From contig CM074860.1 in assembly GCA_037501455.1 (NCBI GenBank), forward strand, positions 40,000,501 through 40,064,500: a stretch of 64,000 nt of DNA, given 5' to 3'. The DNA comes from Lantana camara. Its lineage: Eukaryota > Streptophyta > Magnoliopsida > Lamiales > Verbenaceae. Of the stretch, positions 12,445 to 25,701 are shown in pieces. Position 1 is the stretch's first letter; the number at the start of each line of letters is the position of its first letter. The position numbers and the translations under genes are program-made. The notes under the pieces are model-generated. The model had not been told where the DNA came from and made no database searches. It saw nothing but the letters and a program-made list of their open reading frames with translations.

Positions 12445-13048
12445 ATTGTCTCTCCCATTCTTCTCTCCTTCCATTCCATGTGGAAATTTCTGTAATATTC
12501 ATCCCATTGACTTCTGCTTCTTGGTCTTGACACAGGACTCCTACTAGCATGCATTTCATTAACGAGAGGGATTAAGATTCAAGATTTACCACCCAAATAT
12601 TAGCCAAACTAAACCCTTTTATATTATTGAACCAACTGATAACCCGAGACTCCAAGAAGATCATAAAACAGAAGAACCCATATTCTGTGAACGGTAATAA
12701 GCAAAGGTACTATCGATGATGAGACTTTTCTTCAGGTAAGAGGGAGACATTGAAGACTTCTATCACATGGTTCTGATGGAGGCTCCAACAAGAATTAGTT
12801 TTCTGGAAGTTCCAACTCTCCCGGGTGAGGTCTACTTCCGGCTTTGATTTATATCCAGACCGGCTCTCCCCTTAAGAAAATAGAAATTTTCTAATTCCTT
12901 GAACTGGTTTACCACTTCTCAATTCCTCCAACTCACTTCTCTTGAAATCTACGTTTTAGTTAAGCCACATTTTAATGATCCTTGTTTCAAGTGAATGAAA
13001 GACCCCAGTAATACCCCAGACGGAAACCTTCTTCTGCACTCTTGATTC
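12445..13048 (-). other. Element F interior, distal part with a short reading frame
   Basis: This aligns in reverse complement with 62150-62620 of element O, including a common run AATGGGAGAGACAA. On the minus strand an open frame begins at 12554 (MHASRSPVSRPRSRSQWDEY and onward), rich in Arg and Ser. After about 36 residues it is cut by the junction with fragment I. O has a stop after three codons at the aligned place. It may be the start of a gag-like protein, but there is too little to name it. Confidence 0.5.
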
Positions 13049-14849
13049 AATATTGTAGCACCCCGCACGTGAGGCACCACATCTCCCGCACTATGGTTCA
13101 ACACGAGTAACGAAATGGTAAATCCGCACCCGTATCAAACCACAGCGAACGGGAGACAAACATAAAACTCTCCTAAACTAGGCGGAACTTAGACCCTGCA
13201 ATAACAACCAATCAACAAAAAATATAGTGCCTCGAAATTCCTAAACTCAAACATACAAACCATAAGCAGACTTGGGCTCTTCAGGCCTCTTTTAAACTCA
13301 TAAACACAGTCCAACAAAACAATTCAATAGCAATTATACGAGATTCAACTCCAAGAACCTACAAGGTCGAATCATTTACAACATAAATACATGAGGTGAA
13401 TGCAGAGACGCTTCTAACTTAACTTGACTGACTCAAACTCAACATAACTCCGCCTAGCTCGGACTCCAAATCCAAACCTGCACACTAAAGTGTTGGGGAG
13501 GGAGAGGGTCAGTCTCTAGAAGACTGAGTGAGCAGGAGCGATACGTATATATATAAGAAACATGCACATGCAAGTCATAAATTCCGAGTAAAGGTTTTAT
13601 TTAAAGTTAGTTCCCAAAAAGGGCAAGAGAATGACCAAGCAATACTCGGATTTTATGACTAATCATATTAATTCATTACATTCATAAATCATACATATAC
13701 ATAAGGCTCGGCGAGTGAGCGTGCACAATCTCCAACCAAACTCCGACCGTGTACGACAAATATCATTAATATGTTGATTAGGCGATCATGCAATATATCA
13801 TAGTACACACAGACCATATATCATAAATCCTATTCGTTTGGGCAATCCGTGTCCCGGCCTTCCTGCACGGTGCATAACAATCATAACATAACATAAATCA
13901 GTTCCAACCTTCTTCCTCCGGGTGGTGGACGGGTTTGCAAGGCCCGACCACCCAATCATATCAATGCGGCTATGAGGTTCATGAGGCCTCAAAGCCCGGT
14001 TAGCGTTTCCGCGTCAAAAACTCCTTGACGAAGTCCGTTTCGCCGTAATTGGTTGGGACTAGTATATGGGATCCCCGTCAGCCCTTGCTTCCTCGGTTAG
14101 CCACATATACTGAGTCCCGGGGCCCGTGCAATCATAAATCATAAATGTGTCTCGCCAAACATATCAATTTATAAGAATATAACATATTTCATAATTCATT
14201 TGAAAAGGGTTTACTCGATCAATATTTACTCGATGACTTTACTTTAAAAGTAACATATATATATAATCATAAGGTTTTGGCCAAAGCTTTCACATAAGGG
14301 TGGTTGTAGGGTTTTATACATAACTAGAACGAAAACACCCTCACCTGAACTGTGACGAAACAAGGATACGAGTACTAAGTGCCTGAACGATCAAGATCTC
14401 TCCACCCTGGACATAAACTGTACAAAAGACAACATGACGTGTTCGTGAGACTCGAGACTCCAAATGAACCAAATAGGACGCTCGGCAATGTAATGATCAT
14501 GATATGAATGCATAAAAGAACATATTAAGTCATGAAAATGTTCATGTGCACTATTAAGGAATTTAAAACATATAATCAAACCATTCGTTCATATATTTCA
14601 TTTAATTTCATAAATTCATAAATTCATAACATTCATAATGTATATCAATTAATCCAAGAATTCATTTAATAATCATAACACATAATATTCATATTCACAA
14701 TTAGGAATAAAAGAAATAAAACGTTCAATCAAAAGTCGGTAATTAAAATACGCGAAAAGGAATCAATTAATTCAACAATTGAATTAAATCAAATAATATT
14801 TAAAATATATAATATATATATATAATCAAATAACATTTAAATATATAAA

Positions 14850-14853
<4 letters not shown>

Positions 14854-14897
<44 letters not shown>
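14854..14897. repeat. (TA)n microsatellite in LTR G
   Basis: About 22 TA units in a row. Q, the same-family LTR, has TA tracts at a comparable place (49489-49528 and 49628-49673), so a TA tract here is a family trait. Confidence 0.95.
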
Positions 14898-15211
14898 TCA
14901 CATGTACACATGCAAAGCCATGCACACACACAATATATAGAATATATATATATGCATGCAAAATATTATATAAATACATGCATACACGTACACACACAAA
15001 TACACAAATACACAGCCATGCATATATATATTTATAGTACATATTATAATTGCATGCAATTATACACAAACCATGTACACACACAAACCATGCATGTACA
15101 CTCTCTGCATGAATTAGAAGCAGGACAGTAGCATACACACACCCTGCACAAGCATATATATATGCAGCAGAACTGGGAAAAGAACACAGGCAACAAGTTC
15201 AGAAGAAACGG

Positions 15212-15267
15212 GGTGACACCCCCGTGTCACCTCCCAAGCCCAGACCGAGACACCCCCGTGTCTCGGT
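15212..15267. repeat. GC-rich palindrome pair in LTR G
   Basis: GGTGACAC/GTGTCACC around CCCC spans 15212-15231, and a copy with 10-base arms (ACCGAGACAC and its complement) spans 15244-15267. A degraded relative lies near 15330. LTR H carries related GACAC...GTGTC palindromes in its own cluster. Confidence 0.85.
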
Positions 15268-15797
15268 ACAACAATTACAGGCCAGTTCGCACCCCCGTTC
15301 CTTGCTGGAACGAGCAAAAATGGTACCCCCGTGTCTCGCCTGCGACAGTCTCTGTTTTTGACAGAAAAACGCAGCAGCAGCTACAACCATGTACAAGCAA
15401 GGAAGGAAACAAAACCAAGCATGAAATGCTACAAGAAACTTAGCTAAAACACACCCACAAAGCCACGAAAATAGACAGCAAAAGAGAGAAAGTATCATAG
15501 CAGTTTTTGACAGCAGTTATTCAACCAAAAACAGGGCAAGAACGATCCTCATCAATTCCACACAACCATACCAGCAGAGAACAATAAATACTCATCTAAG
15601 CAATACCATTTCAACATATATATCAGTTCCAAACAAGCTCAAACAAGAAATGGAAGCATACGTGACATTTCAAGGAATTTCTCTCAAAGTACCATAATCA
15701 ATATCTCATTAATACTTCAACCACCAACAAATCAATGACCATAAATGATATGAGGATGTTAAAACAATCAATCTCAAGCTTGGAATCAATCAAAACC

Positions 15798-18700
15798 TGT
15801 AACACCCCGGAGCGAAGGGCGCCACATCCCCCGCACCATAACCCAACACGTGAAGCAAAATGGGAGCTCCGCCCACGTATCAAGCCACGGCGAACGGGTG
15901 ACAAACAAAATTCAAACCTAAGCTAGGCGGTCTAGACCCTATTCAGAGCACGCAATAAAACAAATAACGAATGCGGAAGCACCAGAATCTCATAAAGCAA
16001 ATAAACATACTCGAGACATATCAAATTATCGATTCAAGTTATACAAACTCTTACAATTCCGAATTTAAAGTATAACTTATACATATTTCAGAATTGGCCA
16101 AAGTGCATAAAGAAAACGAAAATACAATGCATGAGACTCAAGCTATCCTCAAACCCGACTCAAAGACAACCGCCTAGCTCCAAGACCTCGGAACGGGTAC
16201 CTGCAACTCAAATCAAAGGGGAAAAAGATAGAAATAACGAGGGTCAGTCCTAGAGACTGGTGAGGGGGCTAACACACGCACCCATACATATACATAATAG
16301 CAAAGCATATACAAAGCAGAGAGGGGTTCATGAACCGGGTATGGTTTTTACATTCTAAAACATTTAACCCGTGGTAATATATATAAAGAAAGAAGTTTGG
16401 GCCGAAGGCCAAATTCAGTCAAGTTTTAGAGATTAGAAGTCCGTCCCCGTTTCACAACCATAAACGAATCATAACGAACCGAAAGCTTAAAGCCAACTCA
16501 CTTACTCCAGAAACGAAGGCGAAGCGAAACACAAAACAAATCATAAATCAATCCCACATCCACACCGTTTGGGGAAGAGAGGTGCCCCTCTCAACCCACC
16601 ACAGAACAAAACGTGTGAACCGGAGGATCCCGCCCGGTTCCTTCGACGGCCAGCCGAAATGCGCTCCGTCGGCATAGGAGTACTAAGTCTCCCGTTGGTG
16701 GAGAAGGGCACAGGGGTCGTAACCGGCGACCCCGATGGTCGTCCCGGGTCTCCCTTACCCACAACTCCGGGGCCCAAACAGATTACAGAACTCACACAGA
16801 TAGACAGACAGACATAACTTGTGCATATCGTACTTACCATATGAAGCTCCTCTGCAAAACATACCACGCTTACACACACACACTCTTATCAAAGCTTATC
16901 AAAACAACCGAAAATAGAGTTTATAGACTTATAAAAGCATTTTCAAAGCTTCTTTACAAACGGGACAAAATCCACAAAATACTTATCAAAACACATATCT
17001 ACATATGTATACATATATGTATCGCATGAAGGTTCGAAATACAAATAGGGTTTTAGGTCATCATAACTAAAAGGAAAGAAAACCTCACCTTGCCGACCAA
17101 ACCAACCAAAACGGTCCAAGAGGAGTCAAACGAACCACTTCCTCAACAACGGAACGAACCTAAGAGCAAAACAAAGAGCAAGAGGCAAACTTAGACTCAA
17201 ATGAACCATATTGACGCTCGGCGAATGCGTATGAATACATAAGAGATGCTATTATGTCATGAACACGTTCATGTGCACTTATTAAGGAATTTAAATCATA
17301 TAATCAAGTCATTCTATCCTTCGCTCACTTTCATTCGAATTCATAATTTCATGTTTCCAATCAATTCAAGAAATTCAAGGCACAAGCTCCAACATTTAGG
17401 CAAATAAGAGCATTGAAGTAAATTAAGTTCGACACACACTCAAACGTATTCAATCTTTCACAAAACTCTACTACATACACCCTATTACATAATATATCAT
17501 ATTTCCAAAGTTTGAAAACAAGAACAAATCACAAGATAAGGGAAATGGGTTACGGGAAACACAAACGCCACAAAATGCACATAAACGGCATTCAACAAAA
17601 GCATATCTAAATCTCATCCAAAAGTTATGAAATTGAACCACAATACTCCCAACACATAGTATAACAAGTTCATAGTTCATCACAGAGGAAGATAAAGACA
17701 TTAAAGAGGTGAAACAAACCAAAAACAGAAAAGGAAAACCAAGAGCTGCGCAGGGGGAGGGACACGGGGGTGTCACCCACCCTAGCTACACTGAGCCACG
17801 ACCGTGGCTCAGTTCAGACCTTCCCAGAAGGTGTGACACGCCCGTGTCTCACACTTTAGTGCAAATGAGACACGGGGGTGTCACGGTACAGACCCAAAAC
17901 GCGCACCAGACTTTACCGGCAAAACTGAACCCATACAAAATCAATCCAAAAGCATACCAAATCAACTCCAAATGCTATGAAACTTAATATACGACATATT
18001 TAGCATGTTAGGAACATATTTAATTTAGAACTCAAAGTCTAGATCACGCGTTAAGAGCACCGAAATCATGCAGCAACTCTGGAGCGTAAAAAACGGACAT
18101 ATGAGCTCAATTGGTTCAATCATGCCATGAACAAGTACTTAGGGGCTGAATATGAAGCTAAAACTTTAGGGAATGAACACTAACATGATAAGCAACTGAT
18201 ATACTCCATGTATATGCAAATTGACACGAATTGGAGCACATTAGAACCACCAAATAATCACAAAATGCAACAGCAGCAGTTCGGTTCGCGCATAGCATAC
18301 AAACAGGCCATCATGCTTCGATTAGGAGCTGAAAATGAATCTAAAAACTTGCAAGAGCAGGGCTAACATGTAAAGCAATTAGTATACAACATCTCCATGC
18401 AAATTCACAAGAATTGGAAGTCATTAACTCAAGCTACAAAGCACAAAACGTCACAACAGTCCCAAAACAGGGGAGCAGTTTTTAAGGTTCAAGAACTCAA
18501 GTTTGCAGCCATATTAAAGCATGAATTCAGGGCAAAACGAAGCACATTCATAGAACAACATGTATACTACATTACCAAGCATTAGCATACGAAATTGGAG
18601 GCAAGAATTCATCCATTTGATCTCAAAAACGTGACAGCAGTTTGGTGAAAAAGACCAGATTTGCAGCAGTTCGGTTTTCAAGTTTCATGGCCAATAACTC

Positions 18701-19728
18701 AAGGTTTCAATCATGTTATCACTGGAGAATCAACCCTAACACATCTATCATGAAGTATAGATCAAGAATGGAAGCAAAGAAGCTCATATAATCAACAAGG
18801 AAGCACCAAATCAACCACAAACTTAAACTAAGCCAAGGATTCAAAAATATGAGCTAACCCTAACTATTCATGCAAGCTTTCAAACCCTTAATAAATCTGA
18901 TGCATTTCATGAATTCAAGGATCAAATGAAGCATAGAAGAGAGGAGAATACATAAATATACTTACCTTTAAGAGTTGATGAAGTATGGAAGAGTTTAGCT
19001 CCAAAAATCACAAGACATGGGAGAGGGCTTCTTTCTTCTTCTTTCTTTCTTCATTTCAGCAGCTTTTTCCTTCTCTTGGGGTGAGGAGCACGAAATGCTG
19101 CTGATAGGGAGAGATAGGGATGAATCAAGGTCATGTAAACCAAGGTTAAAGGCTTGAGTATGGTTAAAATGGGCCCACAAGTACATGACTAGTCAAAGAA
19201 GGTGGCTTAAGCACAAGCTGTTCGTTCCGGTCGAAAAACGAGGGTCTAAACGGGCTTAGAAAAATACAAAATCAGGTTCCTTGGCTTCATCTCTTCGTTA
19301 CGAGTCCAACGCATCTTCCGGAATTCGAATCCGAATTCCCTAGCTCAAGTTATGGCCTCCGGAACAAGAGGCGCGCTAAAACTAGTTAGGCTCTCATGTC
19401 CCTCGTCAAATACTTAAGGTTTAAAACCTCAACGAACCCGAAAACATAAAACGAGCATACAAACACCTTGATAACTCACATATATCATGCATACCAAAAT
19501 TTCGCAAAAATCGGAATTGAATTCCGGCACATAACGAGCAAATTACGAGCATATGAAACTTAAACGTTTAAAAATCAAAGTTCAAGAATATAAACAATTA
19601 ATTTCATATTATTTCAAATAATCATATAAACATTAAAATAACATTCAAATACGTAATTAAATAATTTAAAGCATATAAAACCCTCTCGTTACGGCGTACC
19701 TGGAAATCCGAACGATCGGGATGTTACA
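15798..19728 (-). mobile_element. Solo LTR H (3931 bp) inside LTR G
   Basis: On the minus strand it starts TGTAACATCCCG at 19728 and ends GTGTTACA at 15798. AAACC flanks both sides (15793-15797 and 19729-19733). No primer-binding site or interior adjoins it, so it is a solo LTR. It has the palindrome cluster at 17761-17882, an AAG|GTGAGG donor near 17088 and hairpin II at 16245-16259. The canonical hairpin I loop is missing; a CGACGG/CCGTCG stem with a longer loop lies near 16645-16675. Confidence 0.93.
17761..17882. repeat. GC-rich palindrome cluster in LTR H
   Basis: There are four inverted repeats: GACACGGGGGTGTC at 17761-17774 and again at 17869-17882, ACTGAGCCACG with its complement around AC at 17790-17813 (11-base arms), and an imperfect one at 17831-17854. 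This is a dense run of self-complementary sites in otherwise AT-rich DNA. Confidence 0.85.
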
Positions 19729-20894
19729 AAACCAACAAGAATCGAATGAGATCAACAAAATGCCCCAAAATTCCCCATTTTTGGAAAACAGCCCAGAAAT
19801 CATGAATCCATGCTCAAATTCGTGAATGAAAGGATGAAAATGACTCATATTTTATGTACATAACATATCCAAGCTTACCTTGTGGATTAATGGAGGTTTG
19901 GGAGGAGATTTGAGCTTGAATCTCATGGCAAAGCTTGAGTTACGGGAGAGACTGGGGAGCAGAAAGTGTTTGAGATATTTTCAGTAAGTGGGGAGGGTTA
20001 TCTCGGTTTGGGGGGTTAATGGATGAATATAGGGTTGAGTTAGGGTTCCATAGCATCCAACCATAGTTAATTTGGTCAAGGTTTGAGCAAGATATGGTCA
20101 TTTTAGTGCAACAAGGTCAGTTTGGTCGTCGTCTCGTTTTTCGGTTGAATTTCGGAGGTTCAAATGACTTAGGAAAAATATAAGGCTAAGTTTACTAAAC
20201 TCGAATTTTCGTTATGAGTTCAGCGGAGTTGACGGAACTCGAATCCGAGTTCCCGAGCTCAAGATATTAAATTCGGAACCAAGGGTACGCTAATTGCTCG
20301 TTAGCCCCCGATTTGGTTCGTCGAATCAAATTAAATTTGTTAACATATCAAATGAATTCGAAAACATAAACCGAGCATATAAGCATGTTCATAACACATA
20401 TATTTACGACATACTACAAATTCGTGGCAATTCGATATCATTTCATATAAGAACGACGCACAAAATGAACAACATGCACAATTCATGCAATTCATGCATA
20501 AATACATTAAAATTCATGCATAATTCAATAAAAATCCATGCATAAATATTTTAATTAAATAAATCAAAATTAATTTGTAAACATAAATTAATGTCACGCA
20601 ATTAATTAATTAAATCATGATTAATTAACAACATAATTAACATTAATCATTTACTAAAAATAATTAAAGAAATATATATCTATATTTATATTAATACTTA
20701 AAAATACGAATTAGGTTTTAAAATAATATTGAATTAAAATATAATATAATAAAATAAAATAATAACAATTTATAATAAAATTAAATATGAACCACGTAAA
20801 AACAATTAATCACATAATTAAATAACTTAATTGCGCAATTTAGAAACAAATATGACATATTAATAAAATTGAAAAACCGGGGCGTTACAAATAT

Positions 20895-22432
20895 AACCTT
20901 ATTTGAGGCGAGAATTTAAGAAAATGCCTATTGACAATAAACACTAAATAATGCATGCCGGTTAAAATGTTAATACACATATTACACTTACAAATAATTT
21001 AGAATGTCACACATTGGAACACTTATATTAATTTAAATGTATGAGTATAAGTAAAGAAATTTAAATAATTTAAACATATACTTAACACATCAAGTATGCA
21101 ATCTTGAATAGTAATTATGGTGGCATACGTAAATACGAGGCAAATTAAATAAATACACATATGATGCACGTGTTTATGAATGCATTGAACCTGTCACCGT
21201 AATAATGCCGAGCTTTAATCCGGTATCCACTTCTCGATGATTGAATTACAAGTGTGTCTCAATCTGTTGATCACCTCTAGTTTTCCCCACAGTCTTTTAA
21301 GTCTTCAAGATTCCCCGGCTTCAACTCGGATATTTCAATGACTTGGTTTGGAAGTTCCTGGAACCCGATTCTTTCCCGATTATCAATGTCTAAAGGGTTC
21401 CCAAACCTTCTCATGATTAATTCCTTGATTAAAACCTCCCTTGTAGCACCTTGGGTAACTTGATGGTCTGAGATTGAAATTCTTGAATTCAATTGCTTCT
21501 ACACTCATACCATTGATATCTCAATATTTCTCAAGGAGTTAATCTCAGACGATGATCCCGATGTTCACCCTAATTGTCACCTTGCCTTTCTTTATTATTT
21601 CCATTTGTTGCTTCATATCTTCCAATTCAACCCCGCAACGCGATAATTCAATTTGGATCGGAAAAGTCGGCTAAATCCGCCCGAACATAGAGTCTTGAGC
21701 ATTCTTCTTCCGTGATGTCGTGAATTTTCCTCCATGTCTGACCTTGATTCCGATCTAACCTTCAAATCGCAATTTTCCCCGATGATCACCTCTTCCTTGT
21801 TACTAGAAACCCCGAGGTGAAGCATCTTCGGAATTCTTCTCTCTCTTTTTTTTTTTTTTTCAACCTCCCGAATCTTGTAAATGATCTCCACACTTGATTT
21901 TATTTTCTATTCCAGCTCTGCCATTTGGAGCCTACCCCATGGAACTTGATAATGGCTCTCAAGTCCATGTATAAATTTTCCTGCCCATTTTCTTTCCCAA
22001 GTTTTGTAGTAGGATGAAATCATCGGACAATTAGCCGTAGGTGGATATCGTTTGCACAACATGTAACTCACAAATTCCTTTGAAGAGAAATGCATGTGGG
22101 TAAGGCGTGCTCATGTCACATAATTAATTCCGAGAGCATGAATTTGATGCATAATACAACAACTAGTTCAACAAAATTTCAAATAAACACGTTGAACATA
22201 TAAAATTTCAACAATTCAAGATCAATTAATTGACAATTAATAGCATAAATCAATGCAAGGTACAAGTTATCAAGTAATTTAATTAATTCAAAGAATTCAA
22301 GTAGAGCAAGGAGTGCAAATAATATGCAAGACTCTCAAATTATAGATTAATTCCTATTCTGTACGACCTAGACTTGACACGACACGACACTAGATCCTCG
22401 GTTTTGCAACCGGGCTCTGATACCACTTCAGA
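20895..22432 (-). other. Element F interior, leader-proximal part
   Basis: This runs from the G target duplication to the F 5' LTR and aligns in reverse complement with 60756-61600 of element O, including a shared block around 21145-21245 and 61200-61310. It holds the leader motif (22350-22373) and the primer-binding site. A poly-T run lies at 21848-21860. Short open frames on the minus strand near 21277 and 21613 are not kept in O, so I do not call genes. Confidence 0.75.
22414..22425 (-). other. Primer-binding site of element F
   Basis: The minus strand reads TGGTATCAGAGC, matching initiator tRNA-Met, seven bases inside the LTR edge at 22433. Confidence 0.93.
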
Positions 22433-23449
22433 TGTAGCACCCCTACATGTGGAGATGCCACACCCCCGCACTACAAGTCGATCCACACATGAAATAGATA
22501 GTCCCTACATGAACCAACCTGCAGCGAACGGGTGACGATAAAAATAAACAACAACGAGCTAGGCGGGACTAAACCTCAATTAAATACCATAAGGTATAAA
22601 ATAAAGCGGAAGCATGCTTTAATATCATTTTTCATGTTAACTAGGTATTCGTCTTCACATATCAATACATTATCATCTCCAAGTACATAACAAATAACAA
22701 ATAGTATTAACAATAATTTCCATGTGGAACCGTAAACAATCAAATAAAATGCACCGTGCCTGACTCGACTACAAGAACTGGACTCGACTCACTTCTCGCC
22801 TAGCGTGCACCTGCAAGAACCTGAAAGGTGGAGGCGTCAGTCTGTGAAGACCGAGTGAGGGGCGTAAATAAATATTAGGGCAGACAACATGCAAGTTATA
22901 ACCTCGGGAAAGGTTTTATAACTAAAAGTAATATAAGTTCAAAACATGATACAATACACTTGGCCCGAGATTACAACTATCACTATTAAATACTTTGATC
23001 ATTTTCATGCATTCAATACGTGGCCCGGCGAGTGAGGGCAAGTCTCCAACCTTAGACCAAAAGTGAACAATATATGCTTGCGTGATTAATTAACAAGTGA
23101 TCAGGCAATTCAGTTCCAGTACATTAGTGCGATAGTGTATTCAGGCAATAGAATCAAGAAATGGAAACCATGCAATAACCCGAGGACAATCCGTGGTGCT
23201 GGACCCGTCCCCAGTCTCCTTCTCCCTCCAATGATGGGAAGGTAGCTAACTTTCACCATCCACGACGTGTTGTGCAGAGGGTACATGAATCCCTAAGCCC
23301 GGAACTCCTTCCTCCACTAATCTCCTAGCGGATTTAGGGGTCATCCCAATGTGGTGAGGATAGCGCTAGAGTTACCGTCAGCCCATGTTTTCCCGGTTGG
23401 CTCAAGCTACTACCCTCGGGCCCAAAGTGAACAATCATGCTTACTCACC

Positions 23450-23454
23450 TAAAA
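23450..23454. repeat. Target site duplication of element A (left copy)
   Basis: TAAAA here matches TAAAA at 33634-33638 directly after the 3' LTR. This confirms integrase-mediated insertion and both element edges. Confidence 0.97.
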
Positions 23455-24436
23455 TGTAACGCCCCGGTTTCCGGATGAACAGGTAAGCACGCCACGTGTG
23501 CGTTTTGAGCGTAGGTTTATTTAATTCTTTTACTTTATAATATATTCATACGTGGCATTCATATTTTTATAAAATTCATGAAACATTAGTTATATCAATT
23601 ATATGATTTCATACCATTCAAAATATTATTTCATGTCACGAAAATATTTATTGCATGAAATCAATTACCGAGAGTGATAAAATTACCAAATTGTCCCTAG
23701 TTAAATATTTTCTAAAATTTTAGGGACTTAATTGCATGAACGTTTAGGACCAAATTGATCACATTTTAAAACCTCATACACTAGATTGCATAACTTAAAC
23801 AATTCAAGGATTTATTGGCAAAATTGGATTTTCACCCATTTCAAGAATGGAATGCAACGGTATAAGCTTCCTCAAGCTTCCTTGATCATTTTCAACCAAA
23901 ATTTGCTAAACATATCCATCCCTCTCTCTCGGTATTCATTGGAAGAAAGGGGAAGAAGAATATTTGTCATCAATCATCAAGATTTCAAGAAGTTTGCCAA
24001 GAAATTGAGGGATCATCATCATCATCATCATCATACTTCTTCACTTCTTTCCATTTTCAAGGTTGGTTGCATGGAAAAGGATGATTTTGATTGTGTGTGA
24101 TATGTTAGGGTTTGAGTTTGAATTACTAGATGAACTCTTGATTGTGCTAAGCATGATTATTTGATGATAGCACGAATTATAGCATGATTCTTTCATGGTA
24201 TTCTTGGAAAATTGCACTTGATTGATCAAGTTGGCCTTGAGCTTGAGATCTTGAAATCTTGTTGTTATTGCATGGTTTAAGTGTATAAGTGCTATATTAT
24301 CATGTATTGAATGTGTATCCATCATATTTCCATGAATTATAGCAATTGGGAGCAAGAATGGGAATTTTGGTTGCCTTGTTGTTTCTTCCCGTAGCCTTCC
24401 CCTGCTTCTGCTCTGTTTTCTTTAGTTGCAGAAGCT

Positions 24437-24666
24437 GGGAACGACCGTTCCCAGCCCCAAGGCTTGGTGGGAACGGGCGTTCCCCTTTCCTTTTCAAAAT
24501 TCGCGCGGCCGCCTAAGGGAACGGCCGTTCCCACCTCGGCCTTGGACCCGGAAGGGCCGTTCCCATGAGGCGCGCTTTCAAAAGGGGGAAAGGCGCGGGC
24601 ACGCTTTGGGGAATCCATGGGAACGACCGTTCCCATTTTTCAAAGGGAACGGGAACGGCCGTTCCC
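24437..24666. repeat. Six GGGAACG-type palindromes in LTR A
   Basis: Copies lie at 24437-24452, 24469-24484, 24517-24532, 24550-24564, 24619-24634 and 24651-24666; the third and last are the perfect palindrome GGGAACGGCCGTTCCC. Spacing is 30-70 bases. The 3' LTR has the same set at 31938-32167. LTRs F (34120-34345) and O (59161-59256) carry the same palindrome type. A TATA-like site near 24748 follows, so the cluster may be an upstream regulatory array. Confidence 0.93.
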
Positions 24667-24890
24667 ACCTGTAATGCAGTGTAAAATTCACTGCATAAAA
24701 TTACGAAAATGACCCCTCGATCCGACGACTTCTTTGACCCCGAATTGCTATAATATGTGCTAATATGATGTGAAACCAAAAGTTATAATACCACATTGCA
24801 TTTTCGAGGTCGTCTCGACACGTTTTCGCCGTTCGTCATATTTTGGCCATTTTAGTTCATGTCTCATGTTCATATGTCGTATTTGCACAG

Positions 24891-24955
24891 GTCACGAGGC
24901 CGTGGACGAGGAGCAAGCTCCTTAGAACGCGTCTTTATTTTATTTTGCAAGTCAG
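24891..24955 (+). other. Predicted leader exon in LTR A
   Basis: The segment is preceded by TATTTGCACAG and followed by GTGAG, that is, by a pyrimidine-rich 3' splice site and a strong 5' splice site. The equivalent exon is 74 nt in Q (50215-50288), 73 nt in G, 91 nt in N (56091-56181) and J, 71 nt in O (59493-59563), 74 nt in D and 73 nt in F. In several of them it starts with CTCCAGGGYGGAG, itself a short hairpin. Splicing is predicted and has not been shown. Confidence 0.6.
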
Positions 24956-25210
24956 GTGAGGTTTTGTCTTGGTAAAACTAACCCTACCACCCCTATGTGC
25001 TCGTTTTCGGCCAAAACCTACTATATTTATAAACGTTTTCCAAAGTAATAAATGTTTCAAGCAAGAATGTATCGATTGTAATGATTTTCAAGCATGTTGG
25101 CGAGTACATGATTGCACGTGGGCCCGAGGGTAATTCTTGAGCCAACCGGGAAAGCAAGGGCTGACGGGTAACTCCTGAATTATCCTCACATTGTTGGGAT
25201 CACCCCGAAG

Positions 25211-25228
25211 CCACTAGGAGATTAGTGG
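25211..25228 (+). other. Hairpin I of LTR A
   Basis: CCACTA and TAGTGG pair around the loop GGAGAT. The loop GGAGRTT is nearly constant among LTRs here while the stem changes on both sides, as listed in the findings. The 3' LTR copy is at 32712-32729. Confidence 0.75.
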
Positions 25229-25684
25229 TGGAAGGAGTTCCGTGTCTAGAGGGTCATGTCCTCTACACACACCATGTCGTGGATAGTCGAGCCTTGCAAA
25301 CTCGCTATCACCCGGAGGAAGAAGGAGACTGGGGATTTATCCGGAATGTCGGGTTATCCTCGGGTTATTGCATGTTTTCAAGTATGAAATTGTCTATGTG
25401 AGCACTCAATGAATTGTATGATCACGGATTTATTAAGTAATCAAGCATGATCACGTATTGTTCACGATTGGGAGTTCGGTTGGAGATTGCCCTTACTCGC
25501 CGGGGCCACATGTTCATGATATTGACAAGCATGATAAATTAAACGTATTAAGATGATTGGTTGTAATCTCGGGCAAAGATTAAGTTCTTTTAATGATGTA
25601 CGTATTCCTTTTATTTCTAAAAGTCTTCACCCGAGACTACACCTTGCATGTGACGTGTGCTATATTTATTTATTGCCCCTCACT

Positions 25685-25701
25685 CAGTCTTCGGTAGACT
25701 G
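25685..25701 (+). other. Hairpin II of LTR A
   Basis: CAGTCT and AGACTG pair around TCGGT, 16 bases before the end of the predicted acceptor TTTTCAG. All well-preserved LTRs in the window have a CAGTC-type hairpin at this place. The 3' LTR copy is at 33186-33202. Confidence 0.75.

Larger units (their letters stand above)
13054..20889 (-). mobile_element. Solo LTR G, interrupted by solo LTR H
   Basis: On the minus strand it starts TGTAACGCCCCGG at 20889 and ends GTGCTACA at 13054. AATAT flanks both sides (13049-13053 and 20890-20894). Without H and its 5-bp duplication (15798-19733) the LTR is 3900 bp, close to Q (3880 bp), which starts the same way. It carries a palindrome pair (15212-15267), a TA microsatellite (14854-14897), a predicted 73-nt leader exon (14417-14345), hairpin I (14012-14030) and hairpin II (13510-13526). 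No interior or primer-binding site adjoins it. Confidence 0.93.

Noticed and set aside
14800..15138. 112-codon frame rich in Tyr and Ile
   Set aside because: It is the translation of the TA microsatellite and its TG/CA-rich edges.
23786..24100. 104-codon frame with a His run, repeated at 31287-31601
   Set aside because: The His run is a CAT microsatellite. The identity of the two copies only reflects two near-identical LTRs.
24426..24674. Open frames on both strands over the palindrome cluster, with repeating ERPFP-type words
   Set aside because: The repeating peptide is the palindrome itself read in frame; both strands are open for the same reason.
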